Source: JAAZMF01 sp036786445
GTDB lineage: Bacteria; Bacillota; Limnochordia; DTU087
Assembly: GCA_036786445.1 (NCBI GenBank)
Contig: DAIQRD010000068.1
Span: forward strand, 1 to 12,940
Reading direction: 5' to 3'
Length of the DNA: 12,940 nucleotides
The notes under the pieces are model-generated. The model did not search any database and was not told the DNA's origin. It saw only the letters and a program-made list of their open reading frames with translations. The translations under genes were made by a program, and so were the position numbers. This document shows, piece by piece, positions 1 through 7,310 of the stretch. Positions within the stretch are counted from its first letter, which is position 1. The number at the start of each line of letters is the position of its first letter.

Positions 1-1
1 G

Positions 2-604
2 CTGGGTTTGACCGGCGGGATAGCTAGTGGGAAAAGTACTGTGGCCAATATGTTCAGAGCACTAGGTTGTACTGTACTGGATAGTGATGGCTTTGCCAGA
101 GATGTGGTGATGCCTGGTACACCCGGGTGGTGTGAGATACGTGAGTCTTTTGGGGAAGAGTACTTCTTGCCCGACGGGAATCTGAACCGGCCCCTCTTGG
201 GTGCAACTATCTTTGGCGACAGTGCCGCTCGGGCAAAGCTCAATCAAATAGTTCACCCCAAAGTGATAGAATTGATCGAGTGTGGGATTGAGGAATCACG
301 CAAACGGGGTGATTCCGTTGTGGTGGTGGATGTTCCTTTGCTTCTTGAGATCGGGTTTGAAGGGCGAGTGGACGCTGTCGTGGTTGTCAATGTCGAGCCC
401 AAGATACAGAAAGCTCGCCTCCGAGCAAGGGATGGCCTGACCTTTGAAGAGGCTCAAAGCCGCATTGATGCTCAGTTGCCGCTATCAGTCAAGGTCCAGC
501 GGGCAGACCATGTCATAGACAATTCCGGTTCACTGGAGGATACTGCTCAACAGGTAGCCCGACTATTGGACAAGCTGCTTGGTGGTCCGCTGACAATAAA
601 CTAA
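2..604 (+). CDS. coaE: Dephospho-CoA kinase (5' end cut by window edge)
   Basis: CoaE phosphorylates the 3'-hydroxyl of dephospho-CoA with ATP, the last step of coenzyme A synthesis, in the cytoplasm. The reading frame is open from the first bases, and the visible protein begins LGLTGGIASGKST, the P-loop that normally sits a few residues after the start. The true start therefore lies just outside the window, and the TTG at 8 is not a credible start. Family landmarks follow in order: the DSD motif after the first strand, the VDVPLLLEIGFE segment of the CoA-binding region, the RARDGLTFEEAQSRIDAQLP lid region, and RADHVIDNSGS near the end. About 200 residues is the usual family length. A lytic transglycosylase gene follows after 29 bases on the same strand, probably in the same transcript. 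The identification is secure. Confidence 0.96.
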   Translation: MGLTGGIASGKSTVANMFRALGCTVLDSDGFARDVVMPGTPGWCEIRESFGEEYFLPDGNLNRPLLGATIFGDSAARAKLNQIVHPKVIELIECGIEESRKRGDSVVVVDVPLLLEIGFEGRVDAVVVVNVEPKIQKARLRARDGLTFEEAQSRIDAQLPLSVKVQRADHVIDNSGSLEDTAQQVARLLDKLLGGPLTIN

Positions 605-633
605 GGGCTGCAGGCATAGATTGGATATATACC

Positions 634-1317
634 GTGGAAGGGGCTGCCGGACTATTGCAGCGTAGATGGCGTCTATTGTCGGTATTAATCATAGCCATTA
701 CAGCATGCCTGCTGAATTGGCAGGTGTTCTTGCGGTGGTTCTATCCCATCCGATACGTGGCCGAGATCTCGTCTCATACTCGGACGAGCTCCCTAGATCC
801 GTATTTGGTGGCCGCTATTATCAGGGTTGAGAGTAATTTCCAGCCAGAAGCCCGCTCGCCCAAGGGAGCTACAGGACTTATGCAACTGATGCCAGAGACG
901 GCGCAATGGGTGGCCCAGAGAATTGGACAAAATGATAGGGAACTTGATCTGGTAGATCCGGGGCTCAACATTAGATTGGGTAGCTGGTATATGGCCATGC
1001 TGCAGGAAGAATTCGGTGGCAATCTAGTGGTTGCTTTGGCAGCCTATAACGGGGGACGGGGCAATGTGAGTCGTTGGCTAGCAGAAAAACGTTGGAACGG
1101 GCGCCTGGACTCCGTGAGAGACATCCCATTTCTGGAGACTCGCCTATATGTTCAGCGGGTGCTTAGTGTCTATAGTTGGTACCTGCGCCTCTATGGAGGT
1201 GTCTGGCCGCCCCAGGCTGTCGATCTGCCTGTGCTGCCAGATATTGGACGTCAGCTGGAATCGTGGTGGCACCGTGGTAGGCATGTTTTTGACCAATATC
1301 GCGAGTCTCTATTCTAG
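634..1317 (+). CDS. Membrane-anchored SLT-type lytic murein transglycosylase
   Basis: This enzyme cleaves the MurNAc-GlcNAc bond of peptidoglycan without hydrolysis, giving 1,6-anhydro-MurNAc ends. One hydrophobic segment (about residues 14-33) after an Arg/Trp-rich stretch suggests an N-terminal signal anchor with the catalytic domain outside the membrane. There is no lipobox. The SLT fold is clear: the catalytic glutamate is E66 in IIRVESNF, followed by GATGLMQLMPETA (78-90) and AYNGG (137-141). The roughly 50-residue tail has no recognised domain. The GTG at 634 has only a weak ribosome site; a TTG at 655 preceded by AAGGGG is an alternative and would trim seven residues. It lies 29 bases after coaE. 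From memory this pairing recurs in Clostridia, which would suit coupled expression. The family is secure; the exact start and physiological role are not. Confidence 0.92.
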   Translation: MEGAAGLLQRRWRLLSVLIIAITACLLNWQVFLRWFYPIRYVAEISSHTRTSSLDPYLVAAIIRVESNFQPEARSPKGATGLMQLMPETAQWVAQRIGQNDRELDLVDPGLNIRLGSWYMAMLQEEFGGNLVVALAAYNGGRGNVSRWLAEKRWNGRLDSVRDIPFLETRLYVQRVLSVYSWYLRLYGGVWPPQAVDLPVLPDIGRQLESWWHRGRHVFDQYRESLF

Positions 1318-1458
1318 GCTCCTTTTGAAGGGCGGGCCCATAACTAGCGACGGACGTATAACTATGCACATCTAAAGGATGTTTACAAGGCAACAATATT
1401 CAACCCTTTTGACGGATTGGATATTGTATACAGGAATACAGTGGGCATCCATGCAATC

Positions 1459-1497
1459 CCTAGTCCCAGAAATCTCTGGTGATCTAGGTCTTTTTTT
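1459..1497 (+). terminator. Rho-independent terminator after the coaE-slt unit
   Basis: Two nested stems, CCTAG with CTAGG (outer, 1459-1463/1484-1488) and CCAGA with TCTGG (inner, 1466-1470/1475-1479), enclose an AATC tetraloop and are followed by seven Ts at 1491-1497. The small internal loop makes it imperfect, but the stem plus T-run is typical. It ends transcription about 140 bases after the transglycosylase stop and isolates the downstream regulator. Confidence 0.72.
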
Positions 1498-1560
1498 ACA
1501 GAGATAACATTGAATAGTGACTTTTTATGCTTCCCATAGAAGGATTTCCCCAGAGCTAGT

Positions 1561-1583
1561 GCGAATTAACATTACTAATACGC
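1561..1583. promoter_or_regulatory. Operator-like inverted repeat upstream of the UTRA regulator
   Basis: The half-sites GCG-A-ATTA and TAAT-A-CGC are placed symmetrically around a 7-base centre: seven complementary pairs, with the A-A position unpaired. It lies 64 bases before the regulator's ATG, where an autoregulatory operator would be expected. That the neighbouring regulator binds it is inference. I found no second copy in front of the binding-protein gene, which weakens the case. Confidence 0.3.
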
Positions 1584-1647
1584 CCATGCCCCCTAGAGAT
1601 GTGTAGGTCATAGACAGAAAGGTGTGGCGGGGAAGGGAAGTTAAGAG

Positions 1648-2364
1648 ATGCCGGCAGTCCCAGCAACAAAAAAGGAGCAGATTCTGACTCTTGCTCGCCA
1701 GGATCCGTTTCTCAAAGTCGAAGAGATCGCCACTAGAGTGGAGACAACTCCACGATATGTCCGCACGACTCTATCTGAAGCGAAGATTTCGTTGATGCAG
1801 CTGAGGCGCAACTATGCGCGACGGATGGAAAGGCGGTTAGGTGTAGATGTCACTGCGTATGCTGGTGAACCCGGTTTGCCATCGGCACATGCAAATTCCG
1901 ACAAACAGCTCGGCACAGATGAAATCCGGGTGCACAAGGTCCGGCGAGCTGAATGGGCTAGACTTCTAGAAGTCGGTGTTGATGAGCACTTGCTCAAGAT
2001 CAGTCGAGTGCGAGTTTTGGATGGGGTGCCGGTTTTTGTCAATCACCTTGTGACTACTGGCGAACTCAACTTGTCGGAGGAGATGCTCCGAGGAGATTTG
2101 CCCTTGGGGGAACTGTTGAGTCTTACGCTGCCGGGACTTACGCAATTTCGAGAAAGAAGTCTTGAAGTAGAACAGGCCGATCCCTACATCGCCGCTATCT
2201 TGGGAGTTTTGCCGGGAGAACCAGTCCTGCGCTCCGGCAATCTCATCGTTACCAAGGGGGTTCCTGTGGGATTGGAGTTCAACATATTTCCCGCCTATGC
2301 GGTTCGTTTCGTTCTAGTTGGGGACGGAGACTATGAACTAAAAGTGGTGGGGAAAACAGGCTGA
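1648..2364 (+). CDS. UTRA-domain transcription regulator with an N-terminal helix-turn-helix
   Basis: The 238-residue protein has two parts. Residues about 8-60 look like a helix-turn-helix (helices around 10-17, 24-31 and 35-45) running into an Arg-rich helix. Residues about 95-235 resemble the UTRA ligand-binding fold of GntR/HutC-type regulators: LLKISRVRVLDGVPVFVNHL, then a segment rich in Glu/Leu, then PGEPVLRSGNLIVTKGVPVGLEFNIFP compared loosely with the family pattern. UTRA domains bind small effectors and alter DNA affinity. The N-terminus lacks the usual GntR pattern with PSER and SRxTVR, so calling it plain GntR would be too strong. The ATG is preceded by a moderate AAGGGAAG site. 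Its position directly before a peptide importer suggests it controls that operon; the effector is unknown. Confidence 0.75.
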   Translation: MPAVPATKKEQILTLARQDPFLKVEEIATRVETTPRYVRTTLSEAKISLMQLRRNYARRMERRLGVDVTAYAGEPGLPSAHANSDKQLGTDEIRVHKVRRAEWARLLEVGVDEHLLKISRVRVLDGVPVFVNHLVTTGELNLSEEMLRGDLPLGELLSLTLPGLTQFRERSLEVEQADPYIAAILGVLPGEPVLRSGNLIVTKGVPVGLEFNIFPAYAVRFVLVGDGDYELKVVGKTG

Positions 2365-2410
2365 AATGGATGCTCAGTGGACAAACAGACATAAGTCCAG
2401 TGTAAGAGAC

Positions 2411-2447
2411 TCCATGGGTTTTTCGCCTGCAGATAGAAAAACATGGA
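2411..2447 (+). other. Stem-loop in the leader of the binding-protein gene
   Basis: Arms 2411-2424 and 2436-2447 form 12 base pairs (TCCAT/ATGGA and GTTTTTC/GAAAAAC) with a two-G bulge and an 11-base loop. No T-run follows on either strand, so it is not an intrinsic terminator. It could be an mRNA 5' structure or, as DNA, a repressor dyad. Which of these is correct cannot be told from sequence alone. Confidence 0.4.
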
Positions 2448-2536
2448 TAGAAGATTAGAAAGGAGGATCGTGACAGTTTAGCGAAGTCTATAGTTTGGTT
2501 AGGTGCTAGACTCTGATTATCAGGAGGGTGAGATTA

Positions 2537-4165
2537 GTGCGAAAACATACATTTGTTGTGTTTGTTACTGTCCTAGCTCTGGCTTTGATGAGTGGTATGG
2601 TGGCCGCAGCAGAGCCAACATATGGAGGTATCTGGAAGGATGCCTTGGGCTCCAACCCGCCCCATATCGATCCGGTATTTGCAACGGATACAACATCGGC
2701 AGAAGTTGGCTACCAGTTATTTGAGACCCTGGTGGGTCTGGATCCCGATGGGGAGATTGTTCCCCTATTGGCAGAATCTTGGGAAGTCGAGGATGGCGGG
2801 ACCAGATTCATATTCAACCTGCGCAAGGGTGTGAAATTCCACGCCAGTACCGAGGGTGGAAAGCCTACCGCTAACGGTGGTCGTGAAGTCACTGCCCATG
2901 ACTGGGTGTGGACCTTCAACTACATCTGTAGCCCAGAAACCAATTCTCCCAGAGCCTATTTTGTCGATATGGTCAAGGGATACGAAGAGTATATGGGAGG
3001 CAATGCCGAGAGCTTGGTTGGTGTCAAAGCTCTTGATGATTACACCCTAGAGATCGAAACAACCTATCCCTTTGCACCGTTTGTTCAGGTGTTGACTTAC
3101 AATACTTTTGTGGTTCTGCCCCAGGAAGATGTGGAGAAGTGGGGGTCAGCAGACTTCAACTTCCACCCAGTGGGCACTGGCCCCTTCAAGTTCGAGTCGT
3201 GGGCTCAGGATGAGAAGGTAGTCCTATCCCGGAACGAGAACTACTGGGCCAAGGACGAGTTTGGCAACCAGCTACCTTATCTTGATGGTATCGAGTTTAG
3301 GATTATCGTCGATCAGACCATTGAGTATACCGAGTATAAGCTAGGCAATATCTATCAGACCTATGTTGATGACCCATACTACGAGGAAGCCAAGAGCGGC
3401 AGCGTAGGTATGTTCTATGAGCGCCCCCAGATGGGTACCTATTACTATGGCTTCAATATCGAGAAGGAACCCTTCAACGATAAGCGGGTCCGTCAAGCTT
3501 TCAACTATGCCATCAATCGTGAAGCCTTGATTGATCTCGTGCTGGAAGGCCGTGCAAGTCCTGCCAAGGGAGTACTACCTCCAGGCATGTTTGGCTATAA
3601 CGAGGATCTTGCCGGCTACGAATATAATCCTGAAAAGGCTAAAGCGCTTCTCAAAGAGGCTGGCTATGGCTCTGGGTTGGAGACGACCTTGCAGTATAAC
3701 ACCCATGCTGGACATAAGCGGATTGCCGAGGCTCTGCAGGCTCAGTTCGCTCAAATCGGCGTGAAGGTTACGCTGCACAACGTAGACTGGGGAGTGCACC
3801 TAGATACCACCGAGCGAGGCGAAGTTCCCTTCTTCCGCATGGGTTGGGTAGTTGACTATCCCGATCCTGATAACTTCCTGTATGTACTGCTTCATTCCGG
3901 CAATATAGGACCCCAGGGCAACTATTCTCGCTTCAATAACGAGAAGTTTGACAGCTTGACCCAGGGAGCTAGGTTGGAGGGTGATCAGGAGAAGCGACGG
4001 AACCTCTATCAGTTAGCCGAGAAGATCGTGGTAGAAGAAGCTCCATGGTTGTTTATCTACCACTATGTCGATCACACTCTGCTTAAGGAATTCGTCCGGG
4101 GTTATGAGCTGCCTGCCTTTGGTCAGTACACCAACAAATTCACCGAAGTATGGCTAGAACAGTAA
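2537..4165 (+). CDS. oppA: Oligopeptide/dipeptide ABC transporter substrate-binding protein (family 5)
   Basis: This extracytoplasmic receptor captures peptides (or similar solutes) and hands them to the permease pair encoded downstream. The start is GTG 2537, eight bases after AGGAGGG; the in-frame GTG at 2528 overlaps that ribosome site and is rejected. The 542-residue product begins with a signal peptide: MRKH, a hydrophobic stretch, then MVAAA before EPTYGG, which suits signal peptidase I. There is no lipobox cysteine. Family 5 landmarks include LFETLVGLDPDGEIVPLLAESWE, LRKGVKFH, the HPVGTGPFKFESW segment, NYAINREALID and VDYPDPDNF. Length fits the family (about 500-600). A 125-base gap with a stem-loop separates it from the permease gene. 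The true substrate (peptide, nickel complex, sugar) cannot be fixed from sequence; peptide is the default. Confidence 0.93.
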   Translation: MRKHTFVVFVTVLALALMSGMVAAAEPTYGGIWKDALGSNPPHIDPVFATDTTSAEVGYQLFETLVGLDPDGEIVPLLAESWEVEDGGTRFIFNLRKGVKFHASTEGGKPTANGGREVTAHDWVWTFNYICSPETNSPRAYFVDMVKGYEEYMGGNAESLVGVKALDDYTLEIETTYPFAPFVQVLTYNTFVVLPQEDVEKWGSADFNFHPVGTGPFKFESWAQDEKVVLSRNENYWAKDEFGNQLPYLDGIEFRIIVDQTIEYTEYKLGNIYQTYVDDPYYEEAKSGSVGMFYERPQMGTYYYGFNIEKEPFNDKRVRQAFNYAINREALIDLVLEGRASPAKGVLPPGMFGYNEDLAGYEYNPEKAKALLKEAGYGSGLETTLQYNTHAGHKRIAEALQAQFAQIGVKVTLHNVDWGVHLDTTERGEVPFFRMGWVVDYPDPDNFLYVLLHSGNIGPQGNYSRFNNEKFDSLTQGARLEGDQEKRRNLYQLAEKIVVEEAPWLFIYHYVDHTLLKEFVRGYELPAFGQYTNKFTEVWLEQ

Positions 4166-4199
4166 CCCACTAGCTGGCTAGGTAGACACAGAGCACTAT

Positions 4200-4240
4200 G
4201 GCGGCTTGGCCTGCGGGGAAACCTTTATGGTCAAGTCGCC
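4200..4240 (+). other. 12-bp RNA stem-loop between binding-protein and permease genes
   Basis: GGCGGCTTGGCC (4200-4211) pairs fully with GGTCAAGTCGCC (4229-4240) in plus-strand RNA if two G-U wobbles are allowed. The loop is 17 bases. On the minus strand those two positions would be C-A mismatches, so the structure favours a role in the plus-strand mRNA. No T-run follows directly, so it more likely blocks 3' exonucleases or partly attenuates. This is a known way to make more binding protein than membrane components. Confidence 0.6.
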
Positions 4241-4289
4241 TTATGTGTGATCTTAATGTTTTGGTTGCAAGTGGATGGGGAGGGATAAT

Positions 4290-5216
4290 ATGGGACGCTA
4301 CGCAGTTCGTCGCTTGATAGGCGCAATTCCAGTTTTCGTTGGTGTTATTGTCGTTGTTTTCATATTGACGACCATAGTCCCAGGGGATCCCGCCCGGATC
4401 ATGGCGGGGCAGGCCGGTAATCCTGAGACTATTGCTAAGATCCGCCACGAGATGGGTCTTGATGATCCCATACTGGTACAGATGGCGAATTTCTTCAAAT
4501 CGGCTGTTACTTTCAACTTGGGTAGATCCTATCGCAACAATATGGACGTCAATGAGGCTATTTGGGGCCGGTTCCCGGCAACTGTGAAATTGGGGATGGC
4601 TGGGATGGTGATAGCCATAGTCCTAGGCTTGACTTTCGGCATCATATCGGCGGTTAAACAGTATTCATGGCTTGATTATGGCAGCATGTTTCTGGCGTTG
4701 CTGGGTATCTCAGCTCCATCTTTCTGGGTGGGTCTGCTTTTCATATACATTTTTGCTGTAGTCTTGAGATGGATTCCCGGCACAGGCACCGGAGATGGGG
4801 AACTCATATATCTGATTTTGCCGGCCATAACCTTGGGCATTCGGCCAGCAGCACTGATTGCGCGTATGACCCGCTCCAGCATGCTGGAAGTGATCAGGCA
4901 GGACTACATCAGGACCGCGTGGGCTAAGGGGTTAGGAGCGAAGACAGTTGTTCTGAAGCATGCATTAAAGAATGCCATGATCCCTGTAGTAACCATCATA
5001 GGAGTGGAGACAGCCAGCCTCTTGAGCGGGGTTGTGCTCATCGAGTCAGTATTTCAATGGCCAGGTATTGGTCGATTGTTCGTTGAAGCTCTGACTTATC
5101 GTGATTTCCCTATTATCAGGGGAGAAGTGTTGTTTCTTGCAGGGCTTTTCATTCTTTCCAACCTGGTAGTGGATATGTCATATGCCCTGTTTGATCCCCG
5201 TATCCGGTATGACTAA
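4290..5216 (+). CDS. oppB: Peptide ABC transporter permease, OppB/DppB type
   Basis: This is the first membrane subunit of the importer; with the next gene product it forms the transmembrane channel. The start chosen is ATG 4290, five bases after GGGGAGGG; the ATG at 4275 lies upstream of that site and would add five residues (MGRDN). The product has 308 residues. It begins with the typical MGRYAVRRLIGAIPVFVGV first transmembrane helix and continues with the VPGDPA motif, several further hydrophobic helices (about 100-120, 135-158, 170-195, 240-262, 285-305) and an EAA loop, YIRTAWAKGLGAKTVVLKHA, that contacts the ATPases. It ends DPRIRYD, the usual ending of this family. Family assignment is secure; substrate is as uncertain as for the binding protein. 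Confidence 0.95.
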   Translation: MGRYAVRRLIGAIPVFVGVIVVVFILTTIVPGDPARIMAGQAGNPETIAKIRHEMGLDDPILVQMANFFKSAVTFNLGRSYRNNMDVNEAIWGRFPATVKLGMAGMVIAIVLGLTFGIISAVKQYSWLDYGSMFLALLGISAPSFWVGLLFIYIFAVVLRWIPGTGTGDGELIYLILPAITLGIRPAALIARMTRSSMLEVIRQDYIRTAWAKGLGAKTVVLKHALKNAMIPVVTIIGVETASLLSGVVLIESVFQWPGIGRLFVEALTYRDFPIIRGEVLFLAGLFILSNLVVDMSYALFDPRIRYD

Positions 5217-5267
5217 TGTCAGTCTATCGGAGCTCTAGGGCAATCTGTGTTTATTGGAGGGATAGAG

Positions 5268-6196
5268 TTGAGCAAGCAAGAGACGGCATTGGAGCCTGCT
5301 GCTATTGGGCAAACAGAGACCGGAAGGGATCCAAAAGGGCGTAGCCTGTGGATAGATGGTTGGCGGCGCTTGAAAAAAACCGTTTGGCCATGTTTGGTTT
5401 GGTCTTGGTCATATTCATGATTTTTCTGGCCATATTTGCTCCTTTTGTGGCCCCCTATGATCCCATTGAGCAGTTGATTTGGACACAGGGGAAATCTGTC
5501 AGACTGGCCGCGCCCAGTGCTCAGCACTGGTTTGGTACAGACCTCTATGGGCGGGATATCCTCAGCCGGACGATATATGGAACGAGAATCTCCTTGACCA
5601 TTGCAGTCGCTGCTAGTGTAGTGTCACTACTGATTGGCGTCAGTCTGGGCGCTGTAGCTGGTTACTATGGAGGCAAAATCGACGATTTCATTAGCTGGTT
5701 GATTAACGTGATTTATGCTTTCCCCTTTCTTTTGTTTGTGCTTTCCATAGTTGCCTTCCGCCCGGCTAGCCTGGGTCTTGTGTATGTGGCCATTGGCTTT
5801 GTAAGTTGGCCCTCCATTGCCCGGGTGGTTAGGGGTCAGGTATTGTCCATCAAGGAAACTGAATTTGTGGAGGCAGCACGGGCCGTTGGAGCCGGGGATT
5901 TCAAGGTCATATTTCGACATATACTGCCTAATGTCATCGCCCCAGTCATTGTCCAAATCACGTTGGGCATGGGCTCCATGATCATGATTGAGGCATCTTT
6001 GACTTTCCTGGGTTTTGGTACTCAACCACCTACACCAAGCTGGGGGTATATGATTAACCAAGGCAAAGATTACTTGCTGTCAGGTCAGTGGTGGTGGTCC
6101 ATTTTTCCTGGAGGAGCCATTTCCCTTACAGTACTAGGTTTCAACTTGTTGGGAGATGGTTTACGGGACGCCTTGGACCCACGATTGAATAAATAG
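5268..6196 (+). CDS. oppC: Peptide ABC transporter permease, OppC/DppC type, with an apparent frameshift near its N-terminus
   Basis: This is the second membrane subunit of the importer. The best start is TTG 5268, six bases after GGAGGG, giving a normal OppC N-terminus that reads KGRSLWIDGWRRLKK. At an A7 run (5373-5379) this frame fails and soon stops. The rest, NRLAMFGLV onward, is one frame back. One extra A would restore a 309-residue protein. The uninterrupted frame starts only at GTG 5348, after an in-frame TAG at 5342, and would replace the N-terminus with MDRWLAALEK. Downstream all is intact: helices, the LFGTDxxGRD-type segment (WFGTDLYGRDILSR), the EAA loop FVEAARAVGAGDFKVIFRHI and the ending DALDPRLNK. 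The cause may be a homopolymer sequencing error, slippage on the A-run, or a real mutation rescued by GTG 5348. Confidence 0.9.
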
Positions 6197-6313
6197 CAGA
6201 GGGAATGGCGAAGTTTTGTGGAATATTGCACAACGGCTGTTTTGTGGTCCGAAGAGTGCATACTCCCTAGAAGATGGCCCGTTTATTTGTGGTAATGGAG
6301 GAGGCGAGGACCG
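6197..6313. other. Spacer between the oppC and oppD genes
   Basis: A 117-base gap inside the importer operon. Apart from the oppD ribosome site (GGAGGAGG, 6297-6304) it holds only a weak five-pair CACAA/TTGTG repeat. I see no terminator or promoter. Confidence 0.4.
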
Positions 6314-7309
6314 GTGGCAGAAAAGCTACTTGAAGTTCGAGGTCTGAAGACGTATTTCTATACTGACGATGGCGTTGTTCCCGCCGTCGATGGTGTGGAT
6401 TTTAGCTTGAATAGGGGTGAGACTCTAGGAATTGTTGGGGAATCCGGTTGCGGCAAAAGTGTGACTTCACTTTCCATTATGGGTCTGATCCCCAATCCAC
6501 CTGGTAAGATTGTAGGTGGTGAGATCATCTTTGAGGGATCCGATTTGCTGAAAAAAACTGAAGCGCAGATGCGGAAGATCCGAGGCAATGATATATCCAT
6601 GATTTTCCAAGAGCCTATGACATCACTTAACCCGGTTTTTACAATAGGTAATCAGATTATGGAAGCCATTATTCTGCACCAGAATTTAGATAAGGCAGCT
6701 GCTCGCAAACAGGCCATTGAGATGCTCCATCTAGTAGGTATCCCTTCACCGGAGAGCCGGGTCGATGAATACCCGCACCAACTAAGTGGTGGCATGAGGC
6801 AAAGAGTGATGATCGCTATGGCTCTGTCCTGCAACCCCACATTGCTGATTGCCGACGAACCGACTACAGCCTTGGATGTGACGATACAGGCCCAGATCTT
6901 GGATCTGATGAGGCATCTACGGGATGAATTTGGCACATCCATCATGCTGATCACCCACGATCTTGGAGTTGTGGCGGAACTGGCAGAGAAGGTCGTTGTC
7001 ATGTATGCCGGGAAAATTGTCGAACGGGCCGATGTTAAACCTCTTTTCGGTGATCCTATGCATCCCTACACATTGGGATTGCTTGGCTCTATTCCCAAGC
7101 TTACGGAGCAACAAGAACGTCTGCAGGTTATCGATGGTGTAGTACCTGATCCAGCCTTCATGCCTGGAGGATGTCGTTTCCATCCTCGCTGCAAAGATGC
7201 CCGGGAGATCTGTAAGATGGAAGAACCGGAGTTATTTGCACATAAGCCAGGCCATGAGGTAGCCTGCTGGAAATACACTGAGTACCGCAGGCTAAAGGAG
7301 GTCGGATGA
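6314..7309 (+). CDS. oppD: Peptide ABC transporter ATP-binding protein, OppD/DppD type
   Basis: This is one of two cytoplasmic ATPases that drive the importer. GTG 6314 follows GGAGGAGG by nine bases. All ABC motifs are present in the 331 residues: Walker A GESGCGKS (42-49), the Q-loop FQEPMTSLNP, the signature LSGGMRQRVMIAMAL, Walker B LLIADEPTTALD and the switch histidine in LITHD. The C-terminal oligopeptide-transporter domain carries four cysteines, starting GGCRFHPRC and ending VACWKY; in some characterised homologues this region binds a 4Fe-4S cluster, and whether it does here is unknown. A 117-base non-coding spacer without a recognisable signal separates it from the permease gene. The next ATPase gene starts one base after its stop, so the two are probably translationally coupled. 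Confidence 0.96.
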   Translation: MAEKLLEVRGLKTYFYTDDGVVPAVDGVDFSLNRGETLGIVGESGCGKSVTSLSIMGLIPNPPGKIVGGEIIFEGSDLLKKTEAQMRKIRGNDISMIFQEPMTSLNPVFTIGNQIMEAIILHQNLDKAAARKQAIEMLHLVGIPSPESRVDEYPHQLSGGMRQRVMIAMALSCNPTLLIADEPTTALDVTIQAQILDLMRHLRDEFGTSIMLITHDLGVVAELAEKVVVMYAGKIVERADVKPLFGDPMHPYTLGLLGSIPKLTEQQERLQVIDGVVPDPAFMPGGCRFHPRCKDAREICKMEEPELFAHKPGHEVACWKYTEYRRLKEVG

Positions 7310-7310
7310 G

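Larger units (their letters stand above)
1318..1647. other. Intergenic region between the lytic transglycosylase and the UTRA regulator
   Basis: This 330-base stretch has no convincing gene. It holds a rho-independent terminator (1459-1497) and, closer to the next gene, an operator-like dyad (1561-1583). The promoter of the regulator should lie between 1498 and 1647, but I could not find a good -35/-10 pair. A 42-codon frame at 1379-1507 was considered and not accepted. No T-box or riboswitch motif was recognised. Confidence 0.6.

Noticed and set aside
1410..1450. Possible promoter TTGACG ... TATACA at about 1409-1431
   Set aside because: Only about 12 bases separate the boxes, too short for a sigma-A promoter, and the terminator at 1459-1497 lies just downstream.
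1379..1507. 42-codon frame starting ATG at 1379 in the gap after the transglycosylase gene
   Set aside because: AAAGG lies only two bases or fewer from the ATG, the product resembles nothing I know, and the frame runs through the terminator hairpin at 1459-1497.
2503..2724. Frame of 73 codons overlapping the start of the binding-protein gene
   Set aside because: It overlaps the signal peptide and mature N-terminus of oppA in another frame, has no ribosome site, and its Cys/Tyr-rich translation matches nothing.
5219..5527. Minus-strand frame opposite the oppC start
   Set aside because: It is antisense to the conserved permease start, has no ribosome site and no recognisable domain.
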